A DNA stretch of 64,000 nucleotides, taken from positions 136,772 through 200,771 of the forward strand of contig LUCM01007679.1 in the NCBI GenBank assembly GCA_008360955.1, read 5' to 3'. Positions 37,501 to 50,552 of the stretch are shown here, in pieces. The position numbers and the translations under genes are program-made. Under the pieces are notes generated by a model. The model was not told the DNA's origin and searched no databases. It saw only the letters and a list, made by a program, of their open reading frames with translations. Source of the DNA: Fasciolopsis buskii (taxonomy: Eukaryota > Platyhelminthes > Trematoda > Plagiorchiida > Fasciolidae). How positions within the stretch are numbered: the stretch's first letter is position 1; every line of letters starts with the position of its first letter.

Positions 37501-40500
37501 GTTATTTTAAAAAGTACTGGGTTTTAAACAGCTCTATAGCAACGATCTTGCGATCAGCTATTGACCCTGAATTCCCAGTTCTTCTGCTTCTGCTGTATAT
37601 GTCATTAAGCTCTGTAGGTCATATCCAAAGCTTTCGTCATACTTAGGCTACCTGCAGAGAAATGATCTGCGAGTAGGAATCGAATGTTTTGCACTAGTTC
37701 TCCGGTTTTATGTTCGAATCTGCTGAGCGTCAACATAAGTATCAAAAATAGTTTCGCAATGTGTAAGGCACGTGTATCCGATTTGGTGGTGTGTGTACTC
37801 ATGTCGACGGAAGTTTGTTTTCATTTCTTTTTATTAGTCCAGGCTTTTTGCTTTTTGCTCAACCATTCTTACTTCTAATGTCGAGAATTTTTAGATCCAT
37901 AATTACCACTTTTTGGGTGATCGGAACAAATTCCTTGAAGGATCTGGTTTGGTTTTACTATTCGATGTGTCGTTTGTCTGATGTGGAATGTCGTAAGTAA
38001 CTCACAGAGACTGCTATTCGGTTTATTGAATTGAACCCCTTAGCTCGGGCGATTAGTAATAAGGAACAGCGGAACCAAACATTTCAAAAATTGTCAATGG
38101 GAATTGGTTGCAAAATTATTCACACTATTCCCGGAATCAAATGCAATCATTTGCACAGTCTGTAAAATACACGACACACTGGGCTACCATCACACTTCAA
38201 TTACTTCTAAGCAAACACGAAAAATGTATACGAGCCGCTATTTAAGGAAATAGTAAGGAAATTGATGTTTACTTCTTGTCACTATATCAGCGGATGCACG
38301 GCATCGAACCACAAGGTCATATAATCGGCCAGCTGTTAAACAGCAGACTCTTTAACTTTCTTACAGAAAAGGAATCCAGGCAGTTTTGGCCGCTGTTTTC
38401 TAACGTATAGACATTTCTGCTTGAAAACAGAATGGACCGAACTATTGTTGCTGCAAGCAAGCGAATAAATTAAATGAACACAGATATCTCTGTGTGCGTA
38501 TTCGCATCGACAATCTTATATTGATCAATATCGGAAGGTTGCAATTTGCTGTGCCTGATGAATCCTATTGTGAATAATGTCCCAACTGTGAGGGACACGA
38601 ATCAACTCACTGAGGCCTTGGCCGGATCTTGGTTTCGGTTTGATTTGAACCACAACACAAGGAATGAGAGGCAGAACAAGAGACCAGTCACTTGTCCTAC
38701 AACTTGTGAACAAATAAATTCATCATTGTTATAGAGATACACACATGGCTGTATATACGTGATACATTGTTTTTAATTGTCTTGAATTACAGACTTTTGC
38801 TTCATTCAAGTTTCTGGCCCCCATTCGTTTTTGAAGCTTTTCAGAGCATTGGACATTCTGCATCCACAATGGGTAATGACAAGACTGTAGTAAATTAGCT
38901 TCCTTGTTACTCACTATGAATCTACTAGAAATTTAGTCTTACACTACCAGGTATGGGTTATAAAAGTTTTGTTGCCATTCGTTTCTCAGTGATTTGCAAA
39001 GTAATGATGTTTTGGTGTAAAAGTTTGGTGGTTTACGCAAAACTGTCGGTGGATCACTGATGCTAATTTTCTTTTTATTTCACCCAGCCACCGTACAGTT
39101 CTCAGAGCACGTTGGAAAGTAATTTGCTTGCTTGTCATCCATAACGCTTTGGCGTCCGTTCCTGTGACCAACCCATTCTAAGTCCTTTGTGATTACGTCC
39201 ATCGTCACCTACTATCGCAGTTTTATTATCCCATAAATTGCATTGAAATCACGCAATCTTCTCATATACATTGTACTTGCAATTGGGTCACGTTTGAAAA
39301 GCGGATTTACACTAAGACAGTAAAGTGTATGCGAGCTTATTATTTGATGCTTGTTCGATGTTGGGTATTAGTGAGGAAAATCAAGCAGCACCGAAAACCC
39401 TTTCCAAATTTCCTGAATATCTTGAAGCAGGAACCACAGTGAAACAGCCTGTTATCATGTGCGTTTTATGCCTCCTCAATGACGTATTGTTTGGCAATGA
39501 TAAACAACAAGTTGACGTTTATCTTTTGATACGTCCCGTATGTTTTCGGAATTTATCTCGGCCATTACGAAACAGATTTTACTGTGTCACAGACAGTCAT
39601 CCGCTGGATTTGATTTTGGCGTCTTTCAAACGAAATAAAGTCTTCCGGCACGAAAACCGATCCAAGAGGGCAGAAGGAAACTTGAATTGCTTTCAAAACT
39701 GTCTAGTAACCTCATATTGACAAATAAATAGGAAGCCTCTAGCGATGAATAAATCAATTACATGACAGATGTTCTGACCAAGGAAAAAACCGTTCCATAT
39801 TCAGACATCCAAAATCATTTCATCCCCTGTGCGCAGTCCTGTTATGAAGCGAATCAGTACGTTCCGTTATAAAATATTTATTGCTGTGGGATGTTTCAGA
39901 TTGCAGTTACCAATGCTTGAAATTTGTAACACAGTCGCAATACCATTTACTTTAATGACGAAAACGAGGGCCTGTCATGCACATCCAAGATATTTAGACA
40001 TAAAGCTGGTTCCCTAATTTTAGATTTAAATGCGTAGTGTAGTCCTGTTCAGATTTACCAAACTTACCGTACACATCATATTATTGTTCCATAAATAGTC
40101 GATGCTTCACAATCCGGATGAAGGCTCTAAAATGCATATGACATAATCTTTCATTCGGTACTGGAGATTTCTCAACTGCATTTTAGCGCAAGCAGTCGGA
40201 GTAAAATGAGGCTTGCAATTGGAATTCTGTAGAAAAAATAGAGCGGGACACTGTGCAAGGTGTCGAGCATCTTCCTTGAGCTTCTAACTCGGCTTGTCTT
40301 ATTCTCACTCTCAGGCATAATCTTCCAAGTATGGATATTAGTAAGTTACGCCATAATGAATGTCCAATGTTACAGGTACCTCACACCACAGGTAGCTAAA
40401 AAGAAAGGCGGTAATCGTTCGACAGTGCTAACCTCATCGAATTGCAAAAATAAATCATATCACAGAATGAACTGATAGCCTCTTGTCAAGCACTGCTTGC

Positions 40501-41400
40501 AAGCAATGTGTGTGCGAAATGATTATTTTGTCATGAGGTGACAGAATAGCATTATTACATTGTGAATCTACTCCATTAATAGGTTTTGGAATTTTAAGAA
40601 TTAAGAATTTCCATAAGAGAAGCTTATAAGTTGTGTTGATCTTTGGGAATCACCATGAAAACGTGGGACCTCAAGATTCATAGTTATGCTCAATATCCGT
40701 AATTAAGTTTTCCTATACAAAGCCATGTAACGGGCAAATTAGTGTTTTGTGTGACTGAAATTCACTTTTCGTGGGATATGGTAAAATTCAACCGTGTCTA
40801 GTTAATGTCTGACAGATTCGGCAAATTGGAAACCTGTCAGGGTAAGTAATGGAAATGGTTTTCTGTTCCCGGAGCACTTCAGCCAATCAGCACGTTGCAG
40901 GTTCCACCCAAATTGGAATCTATACTTGGATTAACAAAGGCAGTTTCGTTTCACGTCCGTTAGGTTAATTGGCGCTTGTTGATCTCAAACAATTAGTCGT
41001 TCAGTTTGCCCTCAAAAGGATCAAAATCCGCAGCCAGTCAGAATTTCACCTTCCTTAAGGAGATTACACATTTAGACAGAAAAATAACCGTTTCGCGTCA
41101 GCTGGACTAACAAGTTTAATTCTCGACCCCTTACGTGTTCCATGCGTGATCGATTTATTGTGGTCACATAAGTTCAATGCTTAGTTGCACACTTACATTA
41201 AACTCATTTCTACTTGGATGTGGACTTGCGTTATGTAAATGTTCATATGAAAACTTCATGTTAGCGATGCGAACATGCAGAATGATGCCCGGTTGAAAAC
41301 ACAATTTAGTAGCAAAACTCGGTGTTTCACGTGTTACTGTAGAAGGCTGATCCAAAACTCTTGGTCGGTGTCGTCGGCCTGTAAACCACCGGAAAACAAA
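34533..41400. other. About 6.9 kb with no recognisable gene or element
   Basis: The longest open frames, 131 codons (39325-39720 plus) and 117 codons (35346-35699 plus), have no recognised domain. A few frames of this length are expected by chance in 64 kb of this composition. Nothing else was recognised on either strand. Confidence 0.45.
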
Positions 41401-41432
41401 TGTATTATATTATATTATATTATATTATATTG
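41401..41432. repeat. Pentanucleotide microsatellite (TATAT/ATATT unit)
   Basis: About six tandem TTATA-type units. It lies 400 bp beyond the last readable codon of the minus-strand LINE at 41.8-42.7 kb, on that element's 3' side. Several LINE families end in short tandem repeats, so it may be the element's tail, but the sequence between is not recognisable. Confidence 0.9.
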
Positions 41433-41829
41433 CTTTGGACTTTGAGTGCAAGAGTGTCCGCAATACCATCAAAAAGGGTGCATTTGTCACTTCATCAAAA
41501 TAAAGAATGCAGAAACGAAGCGAAAAATAGAACATTGAAGGCTGTCAAAGATTGTGTAGAAAACCAATCAAGACCCGCTAGAGACTGGTAATAATTCGGG
41601 CTACGTAGGGAACTATCGAGTATCAACAAATATCTGTGTCGAAAGTATGGAAAGGAAAACTGAACATGTGAAGAGGGAGAACGATTCCAATGAATTTCGT
41701 TTGGAAGTTTTTCTCACACGCGGACACATGCACGAAGAAAATTCTAACAAAACGCATTGGACAATATTGGTTGATATATCCAAGGATTTGACCCAATGAC
41801 TCAGGGAAGCTGCAGGATCCAAAAATGGC

Positions 41830-42720
41830 ATGTTTACATTTTAAACAGATTGAAGGGGATTATGACGAACACTAAGAGAACAACTAATGCAACCCAGGAT
41901 ACAGCGTTCTCTCTGAGTTTAAGCCCGTGGGACCTACGGGGGGTCGGATGAACACGTTTGGCTAGAACACTAGAGTTATCATATTTTGGGATGTGCACAA
42001 CAGCGACTGGTTTTCAGCAATCTTAAACAGAAGGATGGGCATTAGGATGTGTTAAGAACAGACATAAACGCACATGTGAGTGAAGCCACATTGCACGTTT
42101 GAAGATGTGAGGGCACCATCATGAGCTACATTTAGTTATTTTGATCAGACGAAGGGGTTTAAAAATTTCTTCGACGGAAAAAGAGGGTGTTTCAGCGCAT
42201 TTGTTTGGGAACCATGAAACTGCAGAGTCATTACTAGGATGAGCAAATTGTTGGCTGGTAATGTCTTCAAATGCAGTACGGCCTGTTGAATTCATTTCGT
42301 TCCTAAAATAACTGAATTCATTGTCGGAAGTGTCTATCATCGCGAAAGGTCAGGAATTGGCATGACTAGGGCGAGTAACTAGTGATGTCAAGAGTGATCG
42401 CTTAATGTTCGGGTAAAAAAACTTTATTTTTCCAGAAAAGGTAATTAACTCATAATTTTGAATTGATGTAAGCCGACTACTTCTTGCGGCGTTGAGAACA
42501 GAATGGAAAGCTTGACTTTGTTCTGTTTCTTGCCGTGACGTTAATGCGCGTTTGTCATTTTGGGAGATAGCCAAAGTGAGACCCATTTTCGAGCACAGTG
42601 TATTCACTGGATTCTTGAATTGTTGGAGCAAGTGTTTTAGTAGCTAAAACGGCATTTTCTTGTTTTCCTGGGTGGCGAAATCTTCGGACAGAAATCAAAC
42701 ACGTAAAAGTGATAACATTT
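41830..42720 (-). pseudogene. CR1/jockey-like LINE remnant (linker to start of reverse transcriptase)
   Basis: Minus-strand reading from 42631 gives the linker after the endonuclease, with IQNYELITFSGKIKFFYPNI at about 42411-42470. In a second frame (42340-42119) come TSQQFAHPSNDSAVSWFPNK and VEEIFKPLRLIKITKCSS, matching the region just before the LINE block K(S/C)PGPDGLP. Further downstream, CCAHPKI and DNSSVLAK (about 41985-41950) fit the xVPIPK and NYRP region with frameshifts. The endonuclease and most of the reverse transcriptase are missing or unreadable. The family differs from the LINEs at 46.8 and 62 kb. The assignment rests on motif order rather than on a catalytic block. Confidence 0.65.
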
Positions 42721-45202
42721 TTTTCAGATTAATTACCAATTGAGTTTTATTTCATTTTAAATGAACTATGATTGACTGTAGCTGACTGTGGCGGAACGAG
42801 TGCCATTTCAGAACTTCCCCAACATGTTGTAAACAGGTTAAATTTGTATTGCATTTCGACTAAAATAACATTAATTCCGTTACTGAGTTCAGTCCAGCAG
42901 TCAGTGCACCATCAACGATTTTGGCTGTTCAGACTCGGACGTCCAATTACGGTATGATGTTTTCTGAGAAATACCAAGGAATGAACAATTGTTGTGGTTT
43001 TTTGTTCTCGTAATAAGATGAAAGATGATTTCCGAACGTCAGTCATGGAAAACGTATAGCAAGGTATTCAACATCACTGAAAAACTATGGAATACTGAAC
43101 AGCGATGTTCAGTGGGAGTGTCTTAGCACAACAGTTCGTATACCGTAGGTTACTGATGAACTTGTGTTTTAGATGATAGGGATTTATGAATGTTACGCCA
43201 CCCAAAGAACGGCACAACCTTTAGTCCAAAGACGCCGTTCGGTTCTCCTATCGATTAGAGTATGCTTATTGACTATTTGGTTGAAACATATATGTTGTAT
43301 TTCTAACAGTTCCGTAACCAATAGCAGCAATCGTGGGTCGTTTTTAACATTTGGTTCAAGAAACAGGCGAATTGAGCAGGAAAATTTAAAAAAGAAAGAC
43401 ATTAATTTAAAATAACTTCATGCAATGCCTCCTCTAAGGGCCATGTGCGCACATTAACGCAATAGCACATACAAAGTGTGAATGAAGATAAAAGTGCCTG
43501 GCAAATTGTCGAATCTTTGGGGAACATTTTGGGATCTGGCATAATGTCGAAGTGAACCACAAAGAACAATTCCCTCATTCCGTAGCAAACAATCGGATGA
43601 ATTTACTCGTCTATTCCTAGCTACCAGCTGGCAGATTAGTTGGAGTAATTAGCACTCTTCTCAATCGATTAAATATTGTAAAAGAGGAGCAGCATCAGAG
43701 ATGTCAGTAACCAATGTTGGTAACGCAAGTCACGCCTTTGTAATGTTGCATGGCAAGGACAGTCATAGTGAAATAAAATTAGGCCAGCCGCATCACTGAA
43801 GAACATCAAAGCCTGGGATTGCCGTTATCATCAGATGTGATGCAGCATTAGTTAACTTTAAAAGAGAAGTAATCCTATAAATATCACCATTTTTGAAATG
43901 GTCGACAACAGTCTGTGTTGGGGTGCAGAGGTACAGATGACAGACAAAATCCTGTCAGAAGAATTTAAAAAAAGTGTCCAATTCATAATAATTCGTCCAA
44001 AACTCACTTATCGGTCATAGGTTTGTAATCGTATACTGCTTCCAAGTTCCAGTGACTTTTTAGGAAACGTATTCAATGATACCATGAGGTTTTGATTAGC
44101 TATCAATTTTTCATCAATAGACACCCTTATCTGCAAAATAATTTTGTTTCAATGTAATCCTAAAGCAGAAATTCTGGCCGGAAACCGATTATCTCTGCTT
44201 CAGGTGTCCCCAGATGACTGACATAGTTTGATGGAAATCACGAAGTAGGAAAGTAGTTTTTGTATTTGGTGGTTATTTGGTAATCGTTGCAGTGTTTCGC
44301 TATGTCAGTCATCATAAAATCGCAATACCATCTAGAAGGGCCGGAACATGAAAAATCCACTGAACAAAATAGGCACCAAATGGATAAATGCAGTCAGTCG
44401 GTGGCATTAAAGATGCAGGGTTGTCCCGACTGGCATGCACTCAGGGGAGAACAGCAACACAGTTAGTTTTACAGTCTCTACTGGAAATGGTTGGATAATT
44501 TTTCGAGCACAAGAAAACAAGAATTGTGCCCTAACGTTTTTGCGTAGAGAATGTAGGGTTTCATGCTGCGGAACAAATTCATGGCAGTGCTAGCTCCTCG
44601 TCTACGTAATGATGTATTTTTTAGTTGGAAAATTAATTTCATTTCGCCTTACATTGGACGATTTGAACCCCATTAATAAAGCGGTCAAGATGCTGATTCT
44701 CATTCTACTGGTGATTCGTATAATCGAGTTGACGACCTAACTGCGCAAAGCCTATTGCCCTCTGTTAATTTTAATTAGCAATTGTAATTGGAAAACAGAA
44801 AAACGCGTTAATTTGTTGGATATATAAACAACTCGGTCGTGGTTAATATGCACTTGATAGCCATCTTCATTAGGTTCGTTACTGACGAAAGTTATTAGAG
44901 CTATCATGTTACCCAAGGTAAGTGACAACGTTTGGCCTCAATTAAAAACAGCCAGTAAGTCCAAATCGTAGATTCTAGTGATGATATACTTAAAATTGGT
45001 CAGGGCGGAAGAAACATTCTTGAAGTATTCATCTTGATTGACGGAAATCCACGTCACAATAATCAAAGACGAATTAGATATCATAATCTGCATAATTGAA
45101 GCAGGTTAACTATCCGTTCTATTGCTCCCTCCCCAGTAATCTCAGCAACACATAAACTGTCACCGAAAAGCACGTTAACCTATGGTTAATTTGACTCTCC
45201 AG
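42721..45202. other. No recognisable gene
   Basis: Short open frames only. A stretch near 44315-44385 resembles 22270-22330 (see findings). Otherwise nothing was recognised. Confidence 0.45.
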
Positions 45203-45340
45203 CTTGGCGGTAGTCAGGCGGATGAAGTCGCAGCGTTTGGATGTAAAGTTCGCGGGTTCGAATCTTCCCATCGCCGATCAATTTTCCCTCTGTTGGCCGC
45301 ACCCTCCTCCCCACTAGCGATGAATCAATTTTTATTGCAT
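45203..45340 (+). mobile_element. tRNA-derived SINE, copy 2 (tail lost or diverged)
   Basis: The head reads GGCGGTAGTCAGGCGGATGA (A-box region near 45207-45226), then GGGTTCGAATCTTCCC (B box, about 45254-45269), CGCCGATCAA and TGTTGGCCGCACC. Order and spacing match copies 1 and 3. Beyond about 45310 the tail block shared by copies 1, 3 and 4 is only dimly recognisable, so the right end is a guess. Confidence 0.75.
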
Positions 45341-46789
45341 GGCACGTTGACGAGGCTGAAGTTGGCTTGATTCAATCTTCAACTGATACTGATATTTGGC
45401 CTTTAGTCTGAACTTTCTGAACTAGTTTGTTGGTCAAACGCCTTAGGCCTGGCCTTCCCAGTTATACAAATTTTATTCACTTGTATTTTCGAAAAACAAT
45501 CCTATCACTGCTAACCAATCCAGTCGCAGGGAACGCTTACCATAATGAATAATCCAATAACTGCACGAAAATTGAGCACATGGTTTTGGTTATTAGATCG
45601 AAATCTCACCATCAAGCTCTTAATGATTGGTTGCTTGTTAGGTTGCTATCCGAGACTGAATTTGTGCTCGATCCCGGTTATGCGATCTGATACGGTCAGC
45701 CTGCCATTTGCAATGATGAGCTGCAAACGTATGTGCACTTCAGCGGGCACCAGATTAGGCAAACACGATATGTGCACTGACAATGAGCAAAGTATGGATT
45801 TTAAGCACTGCTCCCAAAACCAAAAATGTCATGGGTATTCAATGAAACGCATTCATTAACATAACGAAGAACCAACTTGCCATGCATTCTTTTTAAAAGG
45901 GGACTCGATTTCTTTCACTTTCTGACAGTGGGTACATTTGTAGACAAATGGTAGGTAGTTTTTCTCTGTTTTACAAACGCATGTTCAAATGACGCACAAA
46001 AACGAGGAGTCTTCAGTGGTCATCCATGTTAATGGTCGCAATGAACGAACATCGGGTTGAATGACGACCTACAGACTACAGGAGAGCTTTAGTACATGTC
46101 ACCAGCTCCAAAGATTGAGCAGGTTTTAAGTCCTTTTGAAAACGTCGTGCCAAATGTGAATACGTATATGAGTGCGCAGTTCTCGAAATTACTGACGACA
46201 ATTCGTATTGAATCGGCCAGATTAGGATGAACTGAAATTATGTTAGTCTGTACTCTGAATTTCCGGAGTACTGGACGCTTGGACAAGACCAAGAGCAGAT
46301 GAAGTGCCGTTTAAAAGAGCGCAGTGATATGGAAAGGGATTAATAGAGAAATTAAAGTGAAATTTGGATTTATAATAAAGTTACAAACCTTTATATGAAC
46401 GGCTTCCATGTGAAATCGTGTTCATTCATCAGCAATAGGACAAGTATACAGATAATGACTGGACCTGGTCAGTATGCACATCTAATGGGGACAGCCTGAA
46501 ATAGAAAGCGACAAAGCATCACATAATTAGCATTTCATTTAGGTCATGAAAGTGTTACCTAATGACGGCTCACCGTTAGAACTGATGTTAATAGTCGAGC
46601 CGGAAGATCTCGAGTGACTTTAATGACTAATTTGATTATCTCGTGCAAATAATAATTTCACTAGTAAGATTTCCGACTTTCAAATACCGTTGTTTACGTA
46701 GAAATCACTGCGAGTAATTCCTCGACGACTCGGATAGCAGAAAAAATGTGAGAGAATCAGGATTCAGGTTCTAGGTGACTGGGGCGATA
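45341..46789. other. No recognisable gene
   Basis: A 104-codon frame (45545-45859 plus) and a 67-codon frame (46089-46292 minus) match nothing I recognise. Confidence 0.45.
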
Positions 46790-48235
46790 GCTATGCTTGT
46801 CTCCAGATTATCTGCCTAATCTACTATTCTCCGAAGCAGATAACTGTGGGGCGATGAATCGAGCCGCTCAGTAGGTGACCAGTGAACTGTGAGTAAAGGG
46901 TCTAATTACATAAGCGAGTTGGTATTCATGCGATACCCTCAAAAAAGAAGTACGAATAAAATAAGTGATTGGGCTCAGTGCCTCAATAAGCAGAGTTCCA
47001 CTTTTGCGTATTTGGCAGAAAGATATTCGTTCAGCTAATACTCCAAAATTTCGCGTTCTATTTTTTCTCTTGCGACAAAGTTTTGCTAACAAGCAACATT
47101 CTATTTATCCTCGTTATGACCCATTTCAGTTCGCTTGCAAATCTAACAAGTCATATTTCAATGTTGTCGCCTCCCTCATTCATCACATTTGTAAGTGCTT
47201 AGAGGCATCGGGGAAATCTGTGCGTTGCGTCATTTGGGAATACTGGTCGGGATTTGATCCGGTTCTAGGCTATTTTTACTTTGCGAATTGAAAACATTAG
47301 TTGTTCCAGGTCCTTATCAGAGTGGGTGTCTGATTTCTGTACAAACAGAACCTGGTGCAAAAGAATGGACGGTTAACTTCAAAACCGCCGGTTAATAACA
47401 CAAGGAGTACTTCAGAATTTTGTGTTTATCCCATCTCCTATCCAATAACATCAGCCACTTATCAACTAGCTCCCCCTGTAATCTGTATAAGTATGCTGAT
47501 GTTGCCCTCTAGCAAGTCGTTTTAACAACGATGTTTTTAAAACTTTTTCCAACAATACATCTTCCGTTTACGATTTCCCTGCACGCGGTTTTAAATCTAA
47601 ACGCATCTTTCTAACTTGAATGACGGTTCTCTCTATATCGTTCAGCTTACCCATCCGAACCATATTTCCTTAACTCAAAACACTCACCAGGGTTGGTTCT
47701 GTGAAATAGCAAGTGTTTACTATTGACAAAAACCTGAAGTGGACTTCTCACACTTCTACGTGTGTAAAGAATCTCCGTCGGTTGTCACTTCAGATCAGGT
47801 GAAACAAAGCATCACCTCCCGATTTGTATTCCAACGTGTTTTTTCAATTCTTCGTTGATGTCCTGTTATTTCTCCAGGTTTACTTAGAAAAGACTTTGAA
47901 ATTGTTCGCCCGGAGGTATCAGTTACCAGCCGTGTGTCCTTTATACCATTGGCTGAATTGTCCTTCAATCTAGGTTATCAGCATTTATTAGCATGCAAAA
48001 AATTACTTGCAAAATTCGTTTCGATCTCACGCATCGTCTGGTCAACGATCTTCTAAAGTGCCGCTGTCATATTTCAACACGGTTTGCTTTTCTTTCCATA
48101 CCCCCTGGAGTTATTATCTATTGGGACTCCACGGTCCACTATTCAGCACACATTTCGCAAACCGTGACCGCGTTTTAGACGAATTCCTAAGCATCCTATC
48201 GTATTATGCTCATGTCATTCCTGGGATTTAACTTT
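46790..48235 (+). pseudogene. CR1-like LINE, copy A (reverse transcriptase and C-terminal domain)
   Basis: Readable from about 46965. SRVPLLRIWQKD fits the xVxPIPK block, and FNVVASLIHHICKCLEASGK (about 47158-47217) leads to VRCVIWEYWSGFDPV (about 47219-47263), the catalytic motif A block usually ending YSSAFDSV. After frameshifts come TQGVLQ-like sequence near 47400, then YAD-VAL and a TAG stop at 47492-47512, then FTIDKNLKW (about 47720-47746) and the C-terminal domain to about 48235. From about 47366 onward it aligns with the minus-strand copy at 61760-60970, so both belong to one family. The second aspartate codon of YADD is deleted. Sequence from 46790 to 46965 is tentatively included (an LPNLLF-like block). 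The endonuclease is absent. Confidence 0.82.
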
Positions 48236-49564
48236 CCAGTTTTACGAGATGATGAGCGCAAAGTGTTTTTAATTTTGCTTCAAGTATTTTGACCTATATG
48301 CGACATTAATTTTCGTACACAAACGTCAAAATATGCGAGTTCGCTTTTGTTGTCCATTATATCAAGGGCACATTAGAGGTTCACAATGTAACCTGAAAAG
48401 ACACTGGTGAATATGGAGGAACGTACTTTACTCAAATTTTCTGTGCGCAACACCCACGCCTGGAAGTGGTCCCACTTTTCATTCATTTTATCTCGGTCCA
48501 CATTTCACAACTGCCTTGTCACAATGCCACATGTGATGTCAATTGAGACTAGGTTGAGCTGGCTAGCGAGCGCAATCCGAAGCATGTTGATTTCGTTTGC
48601 TGTATTTGAAGTAGCATTGGAACTAATGACAAGCATTTCAGTGGCAAGTATTTATTTGATATTTGCTGAATCCTTATCAGTAATATGAAATACATCAAAC
48701 CGCGTTGCTGAGTGGAAAAACGATCATCTTTCAGGGGGTCCCATTGCCAATCACGTTGTGAAAAATGGTCACACACAAATTTCTACAGAGCTTGTTATCA
48801 TTTCCCAAAATTTTGATACCAGAAATAGGGCGATTTTGACATCACTTTGCGTACCTTTGTGCCAATCGGGAAGTTATGTTGATGGCATTGGGTGAAAAGA
48901 TTCGCGAATAGCAGTATCGAAACCGAATTCGTTTAACCATGTATTATGCACTTCACTGGAACGAGGATGCAGATATTCCAGGTATCTGGACAAATGCTGA
49001 GCGGGGCGAAATATCCCGCTGACCTCAAGTCACCTCAAAATCTCTGACAGAGGACTTTGATAAAAAAGCTTGATATTTACCTTTGCAATGCAAAATTCCA
49101 CAAAATTTGGATAAAACACAACGGCCGACGTCCACGTGATCTCAGTCTTTTGAGCTACTCCTTTGTTTTAATTGTCATTGCAGATTTACTGTTTGAAAGA
49201 CTATCTTGAGAACAGTAACCATAATGCCAGCATACCAATTGCTTCAATTGTGTTGTTTTGATGAGTACTACGAGTTCCAAGGTTATTGAGGTCCGCTGAA
49301 AATGTGGAATCTGTTCCGATTCAATTTATTTGTCTTCTCAATAGGTGCACTCCAATTTTGGGGTTTCCTTATTTCATGTGCAATCATGCAAAATATAATT
49401 GGCTGGGAATATTTTCGATTTCAAATGACCAGATTTTGTTTCAAATTTGTTGATCAGATATCTCTCACTCAGGGAGGACAAAAACTCCAGGGATTTGTTT
49501 TGGCTTCAAGAAATATGGGAGCAGAAAAGTGATTGATCTAAATTCGATCGGTCAAAATAATGGA
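48236..49564. other. No recognisable gene
   Basis: Probably LINE 3' UTR just after 48235, then unrecognised sequence. A 93-codon frame (48407-48688) and a 76-codon frame (49302-49532) carry no motif I can name. Confidence 0.4.
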
Positions 49565-50551
49565 GACATCCCTTTTTGGGATCTTAGTCCGGCTGAGGTA
49601 GTCGGCCTGAAAGGGCGCATTTTTCCGCACATATCCCAATATAATCTTCTTAAAACTTATTGTGATATAAGCATATATATAGATACTCATCCAATAGTAT
49701 TCGCCTACCCATCACAGTGAATTAACCAGTCTACGTTTGGTCAAGATAGTTGCGTTACTATGACAACACAGGTCAAAATGAGTTCAGTGTGATGCGCACA
49801 AAGTGCACATTGGTGAACCAAACAGACACTATTGCTTTTGCATTTCATCTAGTTATTTGACTGTCGTAACTTGAAATGTCACGAGCAGATTACCACAGCT
49901 GAAAAAATGTCTTGAATTAAGGAAACCTTTAACCTGACGCGATTTTTCAAGGTATCATGAGCGATGAATACGTGTTGAAATATTGGTTAGTGAAATTGGT
50001 GATATCAACCCATTGTTAATGGGTCTGTGTTTCTTCAGCAAAAGCTGAGAGTGATATAGAGACAAAACTATCGGTTACACCTTGTTCCACTGTAGTCATT
50101 ATCACCGGGTTCATTGTGGTTGGAAGAGGCCGCATTGTCCGTATCTAATGTGGTCAGCGATTGGGAGAGCTTCGGATCCCCCTGAGCAGACACACCTTGC
50201 TAAACGATTATTCCAATCATACCAGTGTCTTCGTGATGAGAACTGCGCTCAGGATCATCTCGTTATCAGAAAAATAAAATGATTCAACAAGGTTTCTTAT
50301 CCCTCTATCATGGGGTCTTTTATTGGAACATCGGATACAGTCGATTTCGAAATCTGAAACAGTCATCTCCGAACTTGCACCCAGTACGTGATTCCTAACC
50401 TGCACTAAGCTGCCTTTGCCACTCTGTCCAATCCTAGTGATACCAGGTGCATACTGATGGCCGGAATCATCTGAACGGTAAAAATGTACATGCAATATTG
50501 AGCCTGCTCTGGCAGAGTATACAAAACTTTCTAATTTTGACCAAGTATCAA
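49565..50551 (+). repeat. 987-bp direct repeat, copy 1
   Basis: Begins GACATCCCTTTTTGGGATC and ends CCAAGTATCAA directly before the N at 50552. It is repeated at 50553-51539 with about 3% differences by eye, mostly transitions plus a few one-base indels. Frames inside it change register between the copies, so I see no sign of protein-level constraint. Confidence 0.95.
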
Positions 50552-50552
50552 N
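50552..50552. other. Single ambiguous base (N) at the junction of the direct repeats
   Basis: The only N I noticed in the window. It lies exactly between the end of copy 1 and the start of copy 2, which points to a contig join. Confidence 0.95.

Noticed and set aside
38290..38350. Minus-strand GGTTCGATGCC with upstream GCTGGCCGA, tRNA-like at first sight
   Set aside because: The A-box match is poor, arms do not pair convincingly, and the SINE body is absent.
39325..39720. 131-codon open frame, the longest outside the element remains apart from 59764-60186 and the frame crossing the N
   Set aside because: No recognised domain, no neighbouring exon-like frames, and a length that chance gives a few times in 64 kb of this composition.
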